A program made the position numbers and the translations under genes. The notes under the pieces are model-generated. The model was not told the DNA's origin. It made no database searches and saw only the letters and a list, made by a program, of their open reading frames with translations. 6,080 bases of DNA. Origin: Rubrivivax sp. (GTDB lineage Bacteria > Pseudomonadota > Gammaproteobacteria > Burkholderiales > Burkholderiaceae). The stretch is from contig SEEY01000258.1 in NCBI GenBank assembly GCA_004211235.1, forward strand, positions 1-6,080, given 5' to 3'. Shown here piece after piece: positions 5,866 through 6,080 of the stretch (position 1 is its first letter; every line of letters begins with the position of its first letter).

Positions 5866-6080
5866 TGGGCAGCGTGACGCCCACCTGGCCCTGGTACTTG
5901 CCGTTGCGGTCCTTGTAGCTGGTCTCGCAGACCTCGTCGCTCTCGAAGAACAGCACCTGGGCGCAGCCTTCACCGGCGTAGATCTTGGCCGGCAGCGGCG
6001 TCGTGTTGCTGAACTCCAGCGTCACATAGCCTTCCCACTCGGGCTCGAAGGGCGTCACGTTGACGATGATCCCGCAGCGC
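5858..6080 (-). CDS. dcd: dCTP deaminase, C-terminal part (5' end outside window)
   Basis: The frame is open to the right edge and ends at TGA 5860-5858, giving the last 73 residues. It reads [20 protein letters not shown] followed by [20 protein letters not shown], and ends [19 protein letters not shown]. This matches the C-terminal half of bacterial Dcd of the betaproteobacterial type. The enzyme is a cytoplasmic homotrimer that converts dCTP to dUTP and ammonia (EC 3.5.4.13), the main source of dUMP for dTMP synthesis in many Gram-negative bacteria. The Glu in VTLEFSN corresponds to the catalytic Glu of the E. coli enzyme (E138 as I recall). The C-terminal KYQGQ segment belongs to the lid that closes over the nucleotide. 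The GTG at 6058 is an internal valine codon, not a start. Upstream genes cannot be seen. Confidence 0.95.
   Translation of the reverse strand, partial: RCGIIVNVTPFEPEWEGYVTLEFSNTTPLPAKIYAGEGCAQVLFFESDEVCETSYKDRNGKYQGQVGVTLPKA

Noticed and set aside
4852..5877. 341-codon plus-strand ORF over the SRPBCC and GFA genes
   Set aside because: It is Arg/Ala/Gly-rich and in a different frame from two genes with clear family motifs, so it is a GC shadow.
1..6080. CRISPR, tRNA, rRNA, insertion sequences or transfer signatures
   Set aside because: There are no regularly spaced repeats, transposase-like frames, flanking inverted repeats or RNA gene motifs, and base composition is even across the window.

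Overview
This is a very GC-rich window with strong G/C bias at third codon positions, typical of a betaproteobacterium. The C-terminal end of its dCTP deaminase reads like Burkholderiales versions. I infer an order-level placement only, probably a Rubrivivax/Leptothrix/Roseateles-like organism.

Layout, left to right. The 3' end of a YceI-family periplasmic protein gene (+) enters at the left edge and is followed by a strong hairpin. A run of minus-strand genes then reads from about 4.68 kb down to 0.41 kb: an ECF-type sigma factor, a double-cupin ChrR-like protein overlapping it by ATGA, a 125-aa protein I do not recognise, and a secreted S46 family dipeptidyl-peptidase. Divergent from the sigma factor, across a 225-bp intergenic region, are two plus-strand genes: an SRPBCC/polyketide-cyclase-like protein and a GFA/CENP-V zinc protein. 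The window ends with the 3' part of dcd (-), which converges on the GFA gene with a 6-bp gap.

The most interesting part is the sigma/cupin/SRPBCC neighbourhood. The sigma and cupin genes are translationally coupled, as in sigma/anti-sigma pairs of the RpoE-ChrR type. However, the cupin protein shows no N-terminal zinc anti-sigma motif and instead carries two cupin folds, the first without metal ligands. The divergent intergenic region contains a long interrupted dyad. Embedded in it is a minus-strand match to what I remember of RpoE/ChrR-type promoters (ATCC, 16 nt, CGTA), which would make the sigma operon self-activating. The annotated-looking sigma start at 4596 has no ribosome binding site. 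A well-placed ATG with GAGG lies 88 bp upstream in another frame, just before a GGGG run, which suggests a frameshift, a sequencing indel or an upstream ORF.

The other genes look like ordinary housekeeping or accessory genes. I see no mobile elements, CRISPR arrays, tRNAs or rRNAs.
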